Assembly: GCA_905221605.1 (NCBI GenBank) | Contig: CAJNDS010002500.1 | Location: 276,001 to 324,993 of the forward strand | Source of the DNA: Symbiodinium natans | Lineage: Eukaryota; Sar; Dinophyceae; Suessiales; Symbiodiniaceae | DNA: 48,993 bases | Reading direction: 5' to 3' | In this document: piece after piece, positions 10,275 through 23,163 of the stretch | Layout of the letters: every line of letters starts with the position of its first letter | Position numbering within the stretch: the first letter of the stretch is position 1 | Notes under the pieces: model-generated | The model's input: the letters and a program-made list of their open reading frames with translations, nothing else | Database searches by the model: none | Told to the model about the DNA's origin: nothing | Position numbers and translations under genes: made by a program

Positions 10275-11219
10275 ATGTCGGAACCTCAAATGGAGGTGGA
10301 GCAAGATTCCCACAACTCTCCAGCGGAGAGTACCGGGCAGGAGGTTGTGTTTTTGAATGCACCAGTAGAGCCTGCACCATCAGAGGCGGCGCCAGCCGAG
10401 ACTGCGGATGCAGGGGCTTCAGCTGCCCCCTTCAATGTTTTCTCGAGGCCTTCGAGTCAAGTTGCAGTACCTTCGCCTACGGTGGCTGGCATCAGAGACA
10501 GGAGAAACAGAAGAGGAGGAAGCATGGGGAAAATGGAGGGCAAGCAAGCCTTCGCAGCCATCAGCCGAGCCGCCGCTGATAGTGAAATGGAGAAGCATGC
10601 TGAGGGGACCGCGCTACAGGTATTTTATGCAAGCGATACGACAACAGCGAGAAGATCTTATTGCATGTGGATACCCTGTGCCGGCAATTCCAGAGAACAA
10701 CCTGGAACCTGCAGTTCCACTTATGTCTATCGGAGATGGGCTCGTTTATCCTTCCCGCCAGGGGACCATCTTTGCGTCATTGACAGATGCTTTGATGACC
10801 GACGGCTACCTCCTCGAGGTTGGACAGAAGCTCCTTGGGCGGATCCAACGTCCAGACCCAGATGTGGGACCGTGCCTGGGAACGGGCTGGTCCAAGAGGC
10901 TTCGCGATCACGATCCCGATCCTCTGGATGGAACGCCCTACATCAGCGCAGAGGTTGCGTGGGCGCTGTGGCTGCCCGAGTTTCCGGAAGCCCCGGAGCA
11001 AGGGGGCATCCTTCCGGTGAAGAGAAAGAGGGGTTTTTCCCAGCTCACCGACGAGTTGTTGGACGAGCATACTACAAGGTTCGAACTCGCGGGTCAAGGC
11101 CGCACTCTTCATCAACGCGGCGTGCGTGCAAGGGACGCGCGTGCAGCTATCGAAGGGTATACTCCCGATCCAAGTCACCTACGCCACCAGAGTGGCGGGG
11201 ACGTAGCTGCGCTGGGTTA
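10275..11219 (+). pseudogene. Ty1/copia-like gag, 5' part, interrupted and frameshifted
   Basis: Starts at ATG 10275 (MSEPQMEVEQ) with an acidic Ala/Pro/Glu-rich segment. The most natural frame then changes at about 10550-10620 to one reading YFMQAIRQQREDLIACGYPV, then DALMTDGYLLEVGQKLLGR and ISAEVAWALWLPEFPEAPEQ. Its open frame runs to DVAALGY at 11219, where the repeat array begins. The same frame resumes at 23601, so this is one gag split by an insertion. At least one frameshift plus the insertion make it non-functional as it stands. Assignment to copia rests on the integrase downstream. Confidence 0.65.
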
Positions 11220-12771
11220 CTGTGGAGGTCACTTCGGCTTCCCTACCTTTTTGGGGTTGATTTCTTGCCCTCTTTTTTGTCTTTCCAAATCCACACACCT
11301 TTCACCACCCGCATACTTCCACACTTGAACAGCCAGCAGAACCCAGCCGACATACACGCAAACACACAAAGCCACTTTGCACCCACAAAATGACACACAC
11401 CCACACTCCATAACACACACGACTTTCTGACCCACAAAACGTCGAAACCACAACACACCACACCCATTTACAATGAAACCCAAGTGAACACAAAGACACC
11501 ACTGCAAGGTGTCACTTCTGAGACTCCATGCCTTACCACCCTTGACCCACACTGACACTTTCCTTGCACACAAAGCCAAGACATGCACCCGCAAACCAAC
11601 CCACTTTGCAACCACAAATGCTCACACACACACACACACATCCACAACACTCTTGCACATGCACCTCAGAAAACAGCCGAAACCCCAACACGCACATTCT
11701 CATTCTCATGAATATCTTTCAGTTCCGATTGCGATTTTTTTCACTGTCTTTCTGGTGAATCGACAGCTTACCAGGCTAACAGCACTTACCAAAACACTTG
11801 CTAAACGATCTGTTTGTGTTTTGGTTCTGGGCGGTTTCTCGGAACTCTCTCTCTGAAAGCTTGCGACTTAACCGAGAGATCATCCGGACAAAAAACAAAG
11901 AAAACATTGAACAAAAGCAAGAGAAAAATTCTGCTCAGACGGACAAAGGCAATTTGAACTGAAAAAAACTTGCTGTGTATCTGCTGCTGAATTTAAGAAA
12001 ATTGTCCAAGTTTCACAACTGGATTCTCGATTTCTTCAAAGTTCAAAAAAAACATTGAAAAAAAAAACATATCACACTAACCTCTCATCATGGCCAGTCT
12101 CGATTTTCCTTTCATTCGACTTTTTTTGACAAAGCTTTGACTGGGTTCTCTTGTCTTTGATTTTCCAAAATGGCCAAACAGAAATTTAAGGACAGAAAAG
12201 AAACTCTGCCTTTCTGGCTGGAGTGCCCTCAATTCTTTGTCTTTCGTTTTGGTTGCGTGTTGCAATTCTTCCCTGGATTCAGCACCATTCAACGAATTTT
12301 CAAAATTTCTAAAGTTTCCGAAAAATGTTGAAAAACCCTCAAAATCAACACTTAATCAGTTAAATTTGTTGAATTTACTCTGGTGTTTCGCTCGCTTCGC
12401 TCGCACTTATTCACATTCTGGAAATACACTTTGCAATTTTCAAGTGGTTTGGCTTGGGCGTCGCGCGCAACCTTAACGAATCAACACCACGGTTGAACTC
12501 GTCTCGTCCTGCAGTTGATTTCTGTCCAAACGGCACTGTCAGAGGCTTTCAAAAACACTTGTTTCAAAGCATTGAACTTTTCCAAGCTGCAGTTTCCACC
12601 GAGCCATTTAAAAAAACATGTTGCATTTTCAAGTGTTCTTGTTGACTCTGCACCCTTCTTTTCTCCTCTTCTGCCTTCAGGCCTTGCACCAAAACCTGGA
12701 GAATCTGAAACCCAAGATGAGGGGCAGCAAAATTGATCGAAAAGGTAGGGAAGCTCCAGTGACCTCCACAG
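11220..12771. repeat. Array module 1 (1552 bp)
   Basis: Left end abuts gag. This is the longest module. It keeps an internal segment (about 11860-11945) that modules 2-5 lack, and AAAATGGCCAAACAG near 12170. A CA-rich left half gives a 128-codon minus-strand frame that recurs in other modules but has no domain. Confidence 0.9.
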
Positions 12772-13257
12772 TTAGAGAGAGTTCCGGTTCCAAACAAGTT
12801 CACACTTTGCCGCCTTGCTGCCTGCTGTTCTAATTTTGGGGGAAGACTGACACAAGACTTAGACTGGAACCGACTGAGAGGCTTATTTGTTTTACTCGCC
12901 ACGAAAAGCTGTGAAAGCCAGATCTGGCTTCCCGTGTGTGAAAAAAACGCCGCAACTGGGCCCAAAAATGGCTCCTAAACTTGGGTTCCAATTTGAGGCT
13001 CCAACCTGGGTGGCCTTGTATGTTTACACAGGAAATCCAAAATCTAGGGCCCGTTTTCGGTGCCCAGAATTAAGCTGCTTTTGGAACCCATTTGAGTTCA
13101 ATAATAATAAAAATCAACTAACAGACAAACAAGATTTTTTCTATTTGATACTGTTTGCATCAAGGAAAACAAAAAACGCCGTCGATACGCGTGTTCTTGG
13201 CTTGCTAAACTTGTTAGGCATTCAAGACAAAGCAGTCTTGCATTGTTCTTTCTCGCA

Positions 13258-14726
13258 CTGTGGAGGTCACTTCGGCTTCCCTACCTTTTTGGGGTTGATT
13301 TCTTGCCCTCTTTTTTGTCTTTCCAAATCCACACACCTTTCACCACCCGCATACTTCCACACTTGAACAGCCAGCAGAACCCAGCCGACATACACGCAAA
13401 CACACAAAGCCACTTTGCACCCACAAAATGACACACACCCACACTCCATAACACACACGACTTTCTGACCCACAAAACGTCGAAACCACAACACACCACA
13501 CCCATTTGCAATGAAACCCAAGTGAACACAAAGACACCACTGCAAGGTGTCACTTCTGAGACTCCATGCCTTACCACCCTTGACCCACACTGACACTTTC
13601 CTTGCACACAAAGCCAAGACATGCACCCGCAAACCAACCCACTTTGCAACCACAAATGCTCACACACACACACACATCCACAACACTCTTGCACATGCAC
13701 CTCAGAAAACAGCCGAAACCCCAACACGCACATTCTCATTCTCATGAATATCTTTCAGTTCCGATTGCGATTTTTTTCACTGTCTTTCTGGTGAATCGAC
13801 AGCTTACCAGGCTAACAGCACTTACCAAAACACTTGCTAAACGATCTGTTTGTGTTTTGGTTCTGGGCGGTTTCTCGGAACTCTCTCTCTGAAAGGGGAC
13901 AAAGGCAATTTGAACTGAAAAAAACTTGCTGTGTATCTGCTGCTGAATTTAAGAAAATTGTCCAAGTTTCACAACTGGATTCTCGATTTCTTCAAAGTTC
14001 AAAAAAAAACATTGAAAAAAAAAAAAAACATATCACACTAACCTCTCATCATGGCCAGTCTCGATTTTCCTTTCATTCGACTTTTTTTGACAAAGCTTTG
14101 ACTGGGTTCTCTTGTCTTTGATTTTCCAAACAAACAGAAATTTAAGGACAGAAAATAAACTCTGCCTTTCTGGCTGGAGTGCCCTCAATTCTTTGTCTTT
14201 CGTTTTGGTTGCGTGTTGCAATTCTTCCCTGGATTCAGCACCATTCAACGAATTTTCAAAATTTCTAAAGTTTCCGAAAAATGTTGAAAAACCCTCAAAA
14301 TCAACACTTAATCAGTTAAATTTGTTAAATTTACTCTGGTGTTTCGCTCGCTTCGCTCGCACTTATTCACATTCTGGAAATACACTTTGCAATTTTCAAG
14401 TGGTTTGGCTTGGGCGTCGCGCGCAACCTTAACGAATCAACACCACGGTTGAACTCGTCTCGTCCTGCAGTTGATTTCTGTCCAAACGGCACTGTCAGAG
14501 GCTTTCAAAAACACTTGTTTCAAAGCATTGAACTTTTCCAAGCTGCAGTTTCCACCGAGCCATTTAAAAAAACATGTTGCATTTTCAAGTGTTCTTGTTG
14601 ACTCTGCACCCTTCTTTCTCCTCTTCTGCCTTCAGGCCTTGCACCAAAACCTGGAGAATCTGAAACCCAAGATGAGGGGCAGCAAAATTGATCGAAAAGG
14701 TAGGGAAGCTCCAGTGACCTCCACAG
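13258..14726. repeat. Array module 2 (1469 bp)
   Basis: Shorter form: the internal segment found in module 1 is replaced by GAAAGGGGACAAAGG, and CCAAACAAACAG replaces the ATGGCC form. The TIRs at both ends match module 1. It is followed by the type B spacer. Confidence 0.9.
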
Positions 14727-15217
14727 TTAGAGAGAGTTCCGGTTCCAAACAAGTTCACACTTTGCCGCCTTGCTGCCTGCTGTTCTAATTTTGGGGGAAG
14801 ACTGACACAAGACTTAGACTGGAACCGACTGAGAGGCTTATTTGTTTTACTCGCCACGAAAAGCTGTGAAAGCCAGATCTGGCTTCCCGTGTGTGAAAAA
14901 AACGCCGCAACTGGGCCCAAAAATGGCTCCTAAACTTGGGTTCCAATTTGAGGCTCCAACCTGGGTGGCCTTGTATGTTTACACAGGAAATCCAAAATCT
15001 AGGGCCCGTTTTCGGTGCCCAGAATTGAGCTGCTTTTGGAACCCATTTGAGTTCAATAATAATTGAAATCAACTACAGACAAACAAGATTTTTTCTATTC
15101 GATACTGTTTGCATCAAGGAAAACAAAAAACGCCGTCGATACGCGTGTTCTTGGCTTGCTAAACTTGTCTTTAGCTGGCATTCAAGACAAAGCAGTCTTG
15201 CATTGTTCTTTCTCGCA

Positions 15218-16741
15218 CTGTGGAGGTCACTTCGGCTTCCCTACCTTTTTGGAGTTGATTCACTTGCCCTCTTTACCTTTCTCTGGGGTCACTGATTCCC
15301 GCCCATTTTTGACACTTCAGCAGAACCCAGCCAAATGACATACACCGCAAACACACACCACCCGCATACTTTGCACCCACAAAAACAGCACACCCAGAAC
15401 TCGACATACACGCAAACACACAAAGCCACTTTGCACCCACAAAATGACACACACCCACACTCCATAACACACACGACTTTCTGACCCACAAAACGTCGAA
15501 ACCACAACACACCACACCCATTTGCAATGAAACCCAAGTGAACACAAAGACACCACTGCAAGGTGTCACTTCTGAGACTCCATGCCTTACCACCCTTGAC
15601 CCACACTGACACTTTCCTTGCACACAAAGCCAAGACATGCACCCGCAAACCAACCCACTTTGCAACCACAAATGCTCACACACACACACACACACATCCA
15701 CAACACTCTTGCACATGCACCTCAGAAAACAGCCGAAACCCCAACACGCACATTCTCATTCTCATGAATATCTTTCAGTTCCGATTGCGATTTTTTTCAC
15801 TGTCTTTCTGGTGAATCGACAGCTTACCAGGCTAACAGCACTTACCAAAACACTTGCTAAACGATCTGTTTGTGTTTTGGTTCTGGGCGGTTTCTCGGAA
15901 CTCTCTCTCTGAAAGGGGACAAAGGCAATTTGAACTGAAAAAAACTTGCTGTGTATCTGCTGCTGAATTTAAGAAAATTGTCCAAGTTTCACAACTGGAT
16001 TCTCGATTTCTTCAAAGTTCAAAAAAAAACATTGAAAAAAAAAAAACATATCACACTAACCTCTCATCATGGCCAGTCTCGATTTTCCTTTCATTCGACT
16101 TTTTTTGACAAAGCTTTGACTGGGTTCTCTTGTCTTTGATTTTCCAAACAAACAGAAATTTAAGGACAGAAAATAAACTCTGCCTTTCTGGCTGGAGTGC
16201 CCTCAATTCTTTGTCTTTCGTTTTGGTTGCGTGTTGCAATTCTTCCCTGGATTCAGCACCATTCAACGAATTTTCAAAATTTCTAAAGTTTCCGAAAAAT
16301 GTTGAAAAACCCTCAAAATCAACACTTAATCAGTTAAATTTGTTAAATTTACTCTGGTGTTTCGCTCGCTTCGCTCGCACTTATTCACATTCTGGAAATA
16401 CACTTTGCAATTTTCAAGTGGTTTGGCTTGGGCGCGCGCAACCTTAACGAATCAACACCACGGTTGAACTCGTCTCGTCCTGCAGTTGATTTCTGTCCAA
16501 ACGGCACTGTCAGAGGCTTTCAAAAACACTTGTTTCAAAGCATTGAACTTTACCAAGCTGCAGTTTCCACCGAGCCATTTAAAAAAACATGTTGCATTTT
16601 CAAGTGTTCTTGTTGACTCTGCACCCTTCTTTCTCCTCTTCTGCCTTCATGCCCTGCACCAAAACCTGGAGAATCTGAAACCCAAGATGAGGGGCAGCAA
16701 AATTGATCGAAAAGGTAGGGAAGCTCCAGTGACCTCCACAG
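15218..16741. repeat. Array module 3 (1524 bp)
   Basis: The left subterminal region (about 15253-15410) is rearranged, with a partial duplication of the CA-rich sequence and a distinct CTCTGGGGTCACTGATTCCC segment. It also has a TC deletion at about 16433 (GGGCGCGCGC). Confidence 0.9.
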
Positions 16742-17227
16742 TTAGAGAAAGTTCCGATTCCAAACAAGTTCACACTTTGCCGCCTTGCTGCCTGCTGTTC
16801 TAATTTTGGGGGAAGACTGACACAGGACTTAGACTGGAACCGACTGAGAGGCTTATTTGTTTTACTCGCAACGAGGAGCTGTGAAAGCCAGATCTTGCTT
16901 CCCGTGTGTGAAAAAAACGCCACAACTGGGCCCAAAAATGGCTCCTAAACTTGGGTTCCAATTTGAGGCTCCAACCTGGGTGGCCTTGTATGTTTACACA
17001 GGAAATCCAAAATCTAGGGCCCGTTTTCGGTGCCCAGAATTAAGCTGCTTTTGGAACCCATTTGAGTTCAATAATAATAAAAATCAACTAACAGACAAAC
17101 AAGATTTTTTCTATTTGATACTGTTTGCATCAAGGAAAACAAAAAACGCCGTCGATACGCGTGTTCTTGGCTTGCTAAACTTGTTAGGCATTCAAGACAA
17201 AGCAGTCTTGCATTGTTCTTTCTCGCA

Positions 17228-18695
17228 CTGTGGAGGTCACTTCGGCTTCCCTACTTTTTTGGGGTTGATTTCTTGCCCTCTTTTTTGTCTTTCCAAATCC
17301 ACACACCTTTCACCACCCGCATACTTCCACACTTGAACAGCCAGCAGAACCCAGCCGACATACACGCAAACACACAAAGCCACTTTGCACCCACAAAATG
17401 ACACACACCCACACTCCATAACACACACGACTTTCTGACCCACAAAACGTCGAAACCACAACACACCACACCCATTTACAATGAAACCCAAGTGAACACA
17501 AAGACACCACTGCAAGGTGTCACTTCTGAGACTCCATGCCTTACCACCCTTGACCCACACTGACACTTTCCTTGCACACAAAGCCAAGACATGCACCCGC
17601 AAACCAACCCACTTTGCAACCACAAATGCTCACACACACACACACATCCACAACACTCTTGCACATGCACCTCAGAAAACAGCCGAAACCCCAACACGCA
17701 CATTCTCATTCTCATGAATATCTTTCAGTTCCGATTGCGATTTTTTTCACTGTCTTTCTGGTGAATCGACAGCTTACCAGGCTAACAGCACTTACCAAAA
17801 CACTTGCTAAACGATCTGTTTGTGTTTTGGTTCTGGGCGGTTTCTCGGAACTCTCTCTCTGAAAGGGGACAAAGGCAATTTGAACTGAAAAAAACTTGCT
17901 GTGTATCTGCTGCTGAATTTAAGAAAATTGTCCAAGTTTCACAACTGGATTCTCGATTTCTTCAAAGTTCAAAAAAAAACATTGAAAAAAAAAAAAACAT
18001 ATCACACTAACCTCTCATCATGGCCAGTCTCGATTTTCCTTTCATTCGACTTTTTTTGACAAAGCTTTGACTGGGTTCTCTTGTCTTTGATTTTCCAAAC
18101 AAACAGAAATTTAAGGACAGAAAATAAACTCTGCCTTTCTGGCTGGAGTGCCCTCAATTCTTTGTCTTTCGTTTTGGTTGCGTGTTGCAATTCTTCCCTG
18201 GATTCAGCACCATTCAACGAATTTTCAAAATTTCTAAAGTTTCCGAAAAATGTTGAAAAACCCTCAAAATCAACACTTAATCAGTTAAATTTGTTGAATT
18301 TACTCTGGTGTTTCGCTCGCTTCGCTCGCACTTATTCACATTCTGGAAATACACTTTGCAATTTTCAAGTGGTTTGGCTTGGGCGTCGCGCGCAACCTTA
18401 ACGAATCAACACCACGGTTGAACTCGTCTCGTCCTGCAGTTGATTTCTGTCCAAACGGCACTGTCAGAGGCTTTCAAAAACACTTGTTTCAAAGCATTGA
18501 ACTTTTCCAAGCTGCAGTTTCCACCGAGCCATTTAAAAAAACATGTTGCATTTTCAAGTGTTCTTGTTGACTCTGCACCCTTTTTTCTCCTCTTCTGCCT
18601 TCAGGCCTTGCACCAAAACCTGGAGAATCTGAAACCCAAGATGAGGGGCAGCAAAATTGATCGAAAAGGTAGGGAAGCTCCAGTGACCTCCACAG
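17228..18695. repeat. Array module 4 (1468 bp)
   Basis: Nearly identical to modules 2 and 5, with type A spacers on both sides. The preceding spacer carries CTGGAACCGACTGAG and the following spacer the CTGGAAGCGACTGAG variant. Confidence 0.9.
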
Positions 18696-19181
18696 TTAGA
18701 GAGAGTTCCGGTTCCAAACAAGTTCACACTTTGCCGCCTTGCTGCCTGCTGTTCTAATTTTGGGGGAAGACTGACACAAGACTTAGACTGGAAGCGACTG
18801 AGAGGCTTATTTGTTTTACTCGCCACGAAAAGCTGTGAAAGCCAGATCTGGCTTCCCGTGTGTGAAAAAAACGCCGCAACGGGGCCCAAAAATGGCTCCT
18901 AAACTTGGGTTCCAATTTGAGGCTCCAACCTGGGTGGCCTTGTATGTTTACACAGGAAATCCAAAATCTAGGGCCCGTTTTCGGTGCCCAGAATTAAGCT
19001 GCTTTTGGAACCCATTTGAGTTCAATAATAATAAAAATCAACTAACAGACAAACAAGATTTTTTCTATTTGATACTGTTTGCATCAAGGAAAACAAAAAA
19101 CGCCGTCGATACGCGTGTTCTTGGCTTGCTAAACTTGTTAGGCATTCAAGACAAAGCAGTCTTGCATTGTTCTTTCTCGCA

Positions 19182-20647
19182 CTGTGGAGGTCACTTCGGC
19201 TTCCCTACCTTTTTGGGGTTGATTTCTTGCCCTCTTTTTTGTCTTTCCAAATCCACACACCTTTCACCACCCGCATACTTCCACACTTGAACAGCCAGCA
19301 GAACCCAGCCGACATACACGCAAACACACAAAGCCACTTTGCACCCACAAAATGACACACACCCACACTCCATAACACACACGACTTTCTGACCCACAAA
19401 ACGTCGAAACCACAACACACCACACCCATTTGCAATGAAACCCAAGTGAACACAAAGACACCACTGCAAGGTGTCACTTCTGAGACTCCATGCCTTACCA
19501 CCCTTGACCCACACTGACACTTTCCTTGCACACAAAGCCAAGACATGCACCCGCAAACCAACCCACTTTGCAACCACAAATGCTCACACACACACACACA
19601 TCCACAACACTCTTGCACATGCACCTCAGAAAACAGCCGAAACCCCAACACGCACATTCTCATTCTCATGAATATCTTTCAGTTCCGATTGCGATTTTTT
19701 TCACTGTCTTTCTGGTGAATCGACAGCTTACCAGGCTAACAGCACTTACCAAAACACTTGCTAAACGATCTGTTTGTGTTTTGGTTCTGGGCGGTTTCTC
19801 GGAACTCTCTCTCTGAAAGGGGACAAAGGCAATTTGAACTGAAAAAAACTTGCTGTGTATCTGCTGCTGAATTTAAGAAAATTGTCCAAGTTTCACAACT
19901 GGATTCTCGATTTCTTCAAAGTTCAAAAAAAAACATTGAAAAAAAAAAAACATATCACACTAACCTCTCATCATGGCCAGTCTCGATTTTCCTTTCATTC
20001 GACTTTTTTTGACAAAGCTTTGACTGGGTTCTCTTGTCTTTGATTTTCCAAACAAACAGAAATTTAAGGACAGAAAATAAACTCTGCCTTTCTGGCTGGA
20101 GTGCCCTCAATTCTTTGTCTTTCGTTTTGGTTGCGTGTTGCAATTCTTCCCTGGATTCAGCACCATTCAACGAATTTTCAAAATTTCTAAAGTTTCCGAA
20201 AAATGTTGAAAAACCCTCAAAATCAACACTTAATCAGTTAAATTTGTTAAATTTACTCTGGTGTTTCGCTCGCTTCGCTCGCACTTATTCACATTCTGGA
20301 AATACACTTTGCAATTTTCAAGTGGTTTGGCTTGGGCGTCGCGCGCAACCTTAACGAATCAACACCACGGTTGAACTCGTCTCGTCCTGCAGTTGATTTC
20401 TGTCCAAACGGCACTGTCAGAGGCTTTCAAAAACACTTGTTTCAAAGCATTGAACTTTTCCAAGCTGCAGTTTCCACCGATCCATTTAAAAAAACATGTT
20501 GCATTTTCAAGTGTTCTTGTTGACTCTGCACCCTTCTTTCTCCTCTTCTGCCTTCAGGCCTTGCACCAAAACCTGGAGAATCTGAAACCCAAGATGAGGG
20601 GCAGCAAAATTGATCGAAAGGTAGGGAAGCTCCAGTGACCTCCACAG
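19182..20647. repeat. Array module 5 (1466 bp)
   Basis: Nearly identical to module 4. It carries the CCACCGATCC variant near the right end, shared only with module 6, and has lost one A in the right TIR-proximal sequence (ATCGAAAGG). Confidence 0.9.
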
Positions 20648-21133
20648 TTAGAGAGAGTTCCGGTTCCAAACAAGTTCACACTTTGCCGCCTTGCTGCCTG
20701 CTGTTCTAATTTTGGGGGAAGACTGACACAAGACTTAGACTGGAAGCGACTGAGAGGCTTATTTGTTTTACTCGCCACGAAAAGCTGTGAAAGCCAGATC
20801 TGGCTTCCCGTGTGTGAAAAAAACGCCGCAACGGGGCCCAAAAATGGCTCCTAAACTTGGGTTCCAATTTGAGGCTCCAACCTGGGTGGCCTTGTATGTT
20901 TACACAGGAAATCCAAAATCTAGGGCCCGTTTTCGGTGCCCAGAATTAAGCTGCTTTTGGAACCCATTTGAGTTCAATAATAATAAAAATCAACTAACAG
21001 ACAAACAAGATTTTTTCTATTTGATACTGTTTGCATCAAGGAAAACAAAAAACGCCGTCGATACGCGTGTTCTTGGCTTGCTAAACTTGTTAGGCATTCA
21101 AGACAAAGCAGTCTTGCATTGTTCTTTCTCGCA

Positions 21134-22670
21134 CTGTGGAGGTCACTTCGGCTTCCCTACCTTTTTGGGGTTGATTTCTTGCCCTCTTTTTTGTCTTTCC
21201 AAATCCACACACCTTTCACCACCCGCATACTTCCACACTTGAACAGCCAGCAGAACCCAGCCGACATACACGCAAACACACGAAGCCACTTTGCACCCAC
21301 AAAATGACACACACCCACACTCCATGACACACACGACTCTCTGACCCACAAAACGTCGAACTACAACACACACACACCCATTTACTTACAATGAAACCCA
21401 AGTGAACACACAAAGACACCACTGCAAGGTGTCACTTCTGAGACTCCATGCCTTACCACCCTTTGCCCACACTGACACTTTCCTTGCACACAAAGCCAAA
21501 GACATGCACCCGCAAACCAACCCACTTTGCAACCACAAATGCTCACACACACACACACATCCACAACACTCTTGCACATGCACCTCAGAAAACAGCCGAA
21601 ACCACAACACGCACATTCTTATTCGTATGAATATCTTTCAGTTCCGACTGCAGATTTTTTTCACTGTCTTTCTGGTCAATCGACAGCTTAACAGGCTAGC
21701 AGCACTCACCAAAACACTTGCTAACGATCTGTTTGTGTTTTGGTTCTGGGCGGTTTCTCGGAACTCTCTCTCTGAAAGCTAGAGAAAAATTCTGCTCAGA
21801 CGGACAAAGGCAATTTGAACTGAAGAAAACAAAAAATGTTGCTGTGTATGAATCTGCTGCTAAATCTAAAGAACATTGTCCAAGTTTTACGACTGGATTC
21901 CAGTGTTTTCTCGATTTCTCCAAAGTTCAAAAAAAAACATTGAAAAATAAAAACATATTACACTAACCTCTCATCATGGCCAGACCGACTTGAGAGTCGC
22001 CTAGCCTCGTTTTCCTTCCATTCGATTTTTTTGACAAAGCTTTGGGGTTCTCTTGTCTTTGATTTCCAAAATGGCCAAACACAAATTCAAGGACAGAAAA
22101 GAAACTCTGCTTTCCTGGCTGGGGTGCCCTCAATTCTTTGTCTTTCGTTTTGGTTGCGTGTTGCAATTCTTCCCTGGATTCAGCACCATTCAACGAATTT
22201 TCAAAATTTCTAAAGTTTCCGAAAAATGTTGAAAAACTTCAAAATCAACACTTAATCAGTTAAATTTGTTAAATTTACTCTGGTGTTTCGCTCGCTTCGC
22301 TCGCACTTATTCACATTCTGGAAATACACTTTGCAATTTTCAAGTGGTTTGGCTTGGGCGTCGCGCGCAACCTTAACGAATCAACACCACGGTTGAACTC
22401 GTCTCGTCCTGCAGTTGATTTCTGTCCAAACGGCACTGTCAGAGGCTTTCAAAAACACTTGTTTCAAAGCATTGAACTTTTCCAAGCTGCAGTTTCCACC
22501 GATCCATTTAAAAAAACATGTTGCATTTTCAAGTGTTCTTGTTGACTCTGCACCCTTCTTTCTCCTCTTCTGCCTTCAGGCCTTGCACCAAAACCTGGAG
22601 AATCTGAAACCCAAGATGAGGGGCAGCAAAATTGATCGAAAAGGTAGGGAAGCTCCAGTGACCTCCACAG
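21134..22670. repeat. Array module 6 (1537 bp)
   Basis: Most diverged full-length module. It shares the long internal AGAGAAAAATTCTGCTCAGACGG segment and the ATGGCC form with module 1, but has many private substitutions between about 21350 and 22100. Its right end is like module 5. It is followed by the type B spacer. Confidence 0.9.
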
Positions 22671-23163
22671 TTAGAGAGAGTTCCGGTTCCAAACAAGTTC
22701 ACACTTTGCCGCCTTGCTGCCTGCTGTTCTAATTTTGGGGGAAGACTGACACAAGACTTAGACTGGAAGCGACTGAGAGGCTTATTTGTTTTACTCGCCA
22801 CGAAAAGCTGTGAAAGCCAGATCTGGCTTCCCGTGTGTGAAAAAAACGCCGCAACTGGGCCCAAAAATGGCTCCTAAACTTGGGTTCCAATTTGAGGCTC
22901 CAACCTGGGTGGCCTTGTATGTTTACACAGGAAATCCAAAATCTAGGGCCCGTTTTCGGTGCCCAGAATTGAGCTGCTTTTTGGAACCCATTTGAGTTCA
23001 ATAATAATTGAAATCAACTCACAGACAAACAAGATTTTTTCTATTCGATACTGTTTGCATCAAGGAAAACAAAAAACGCCGTCGATACGCGTGTTCTTGG
23101 CTTGCTAAACTTGTCTTTAGCTGGCATTCAAGACAAAGCAGTCTTGCATTGTTCTTTCTCGCA

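Noticed and set aside
12887-21242. 159-codon plus-strand frame (MFYSPRKAVKARSGFPC) across spacers into the next module
   Set aside because: It crosses the TIR boundary, has no domain, and is broken in spacer type B. Treated as chance.
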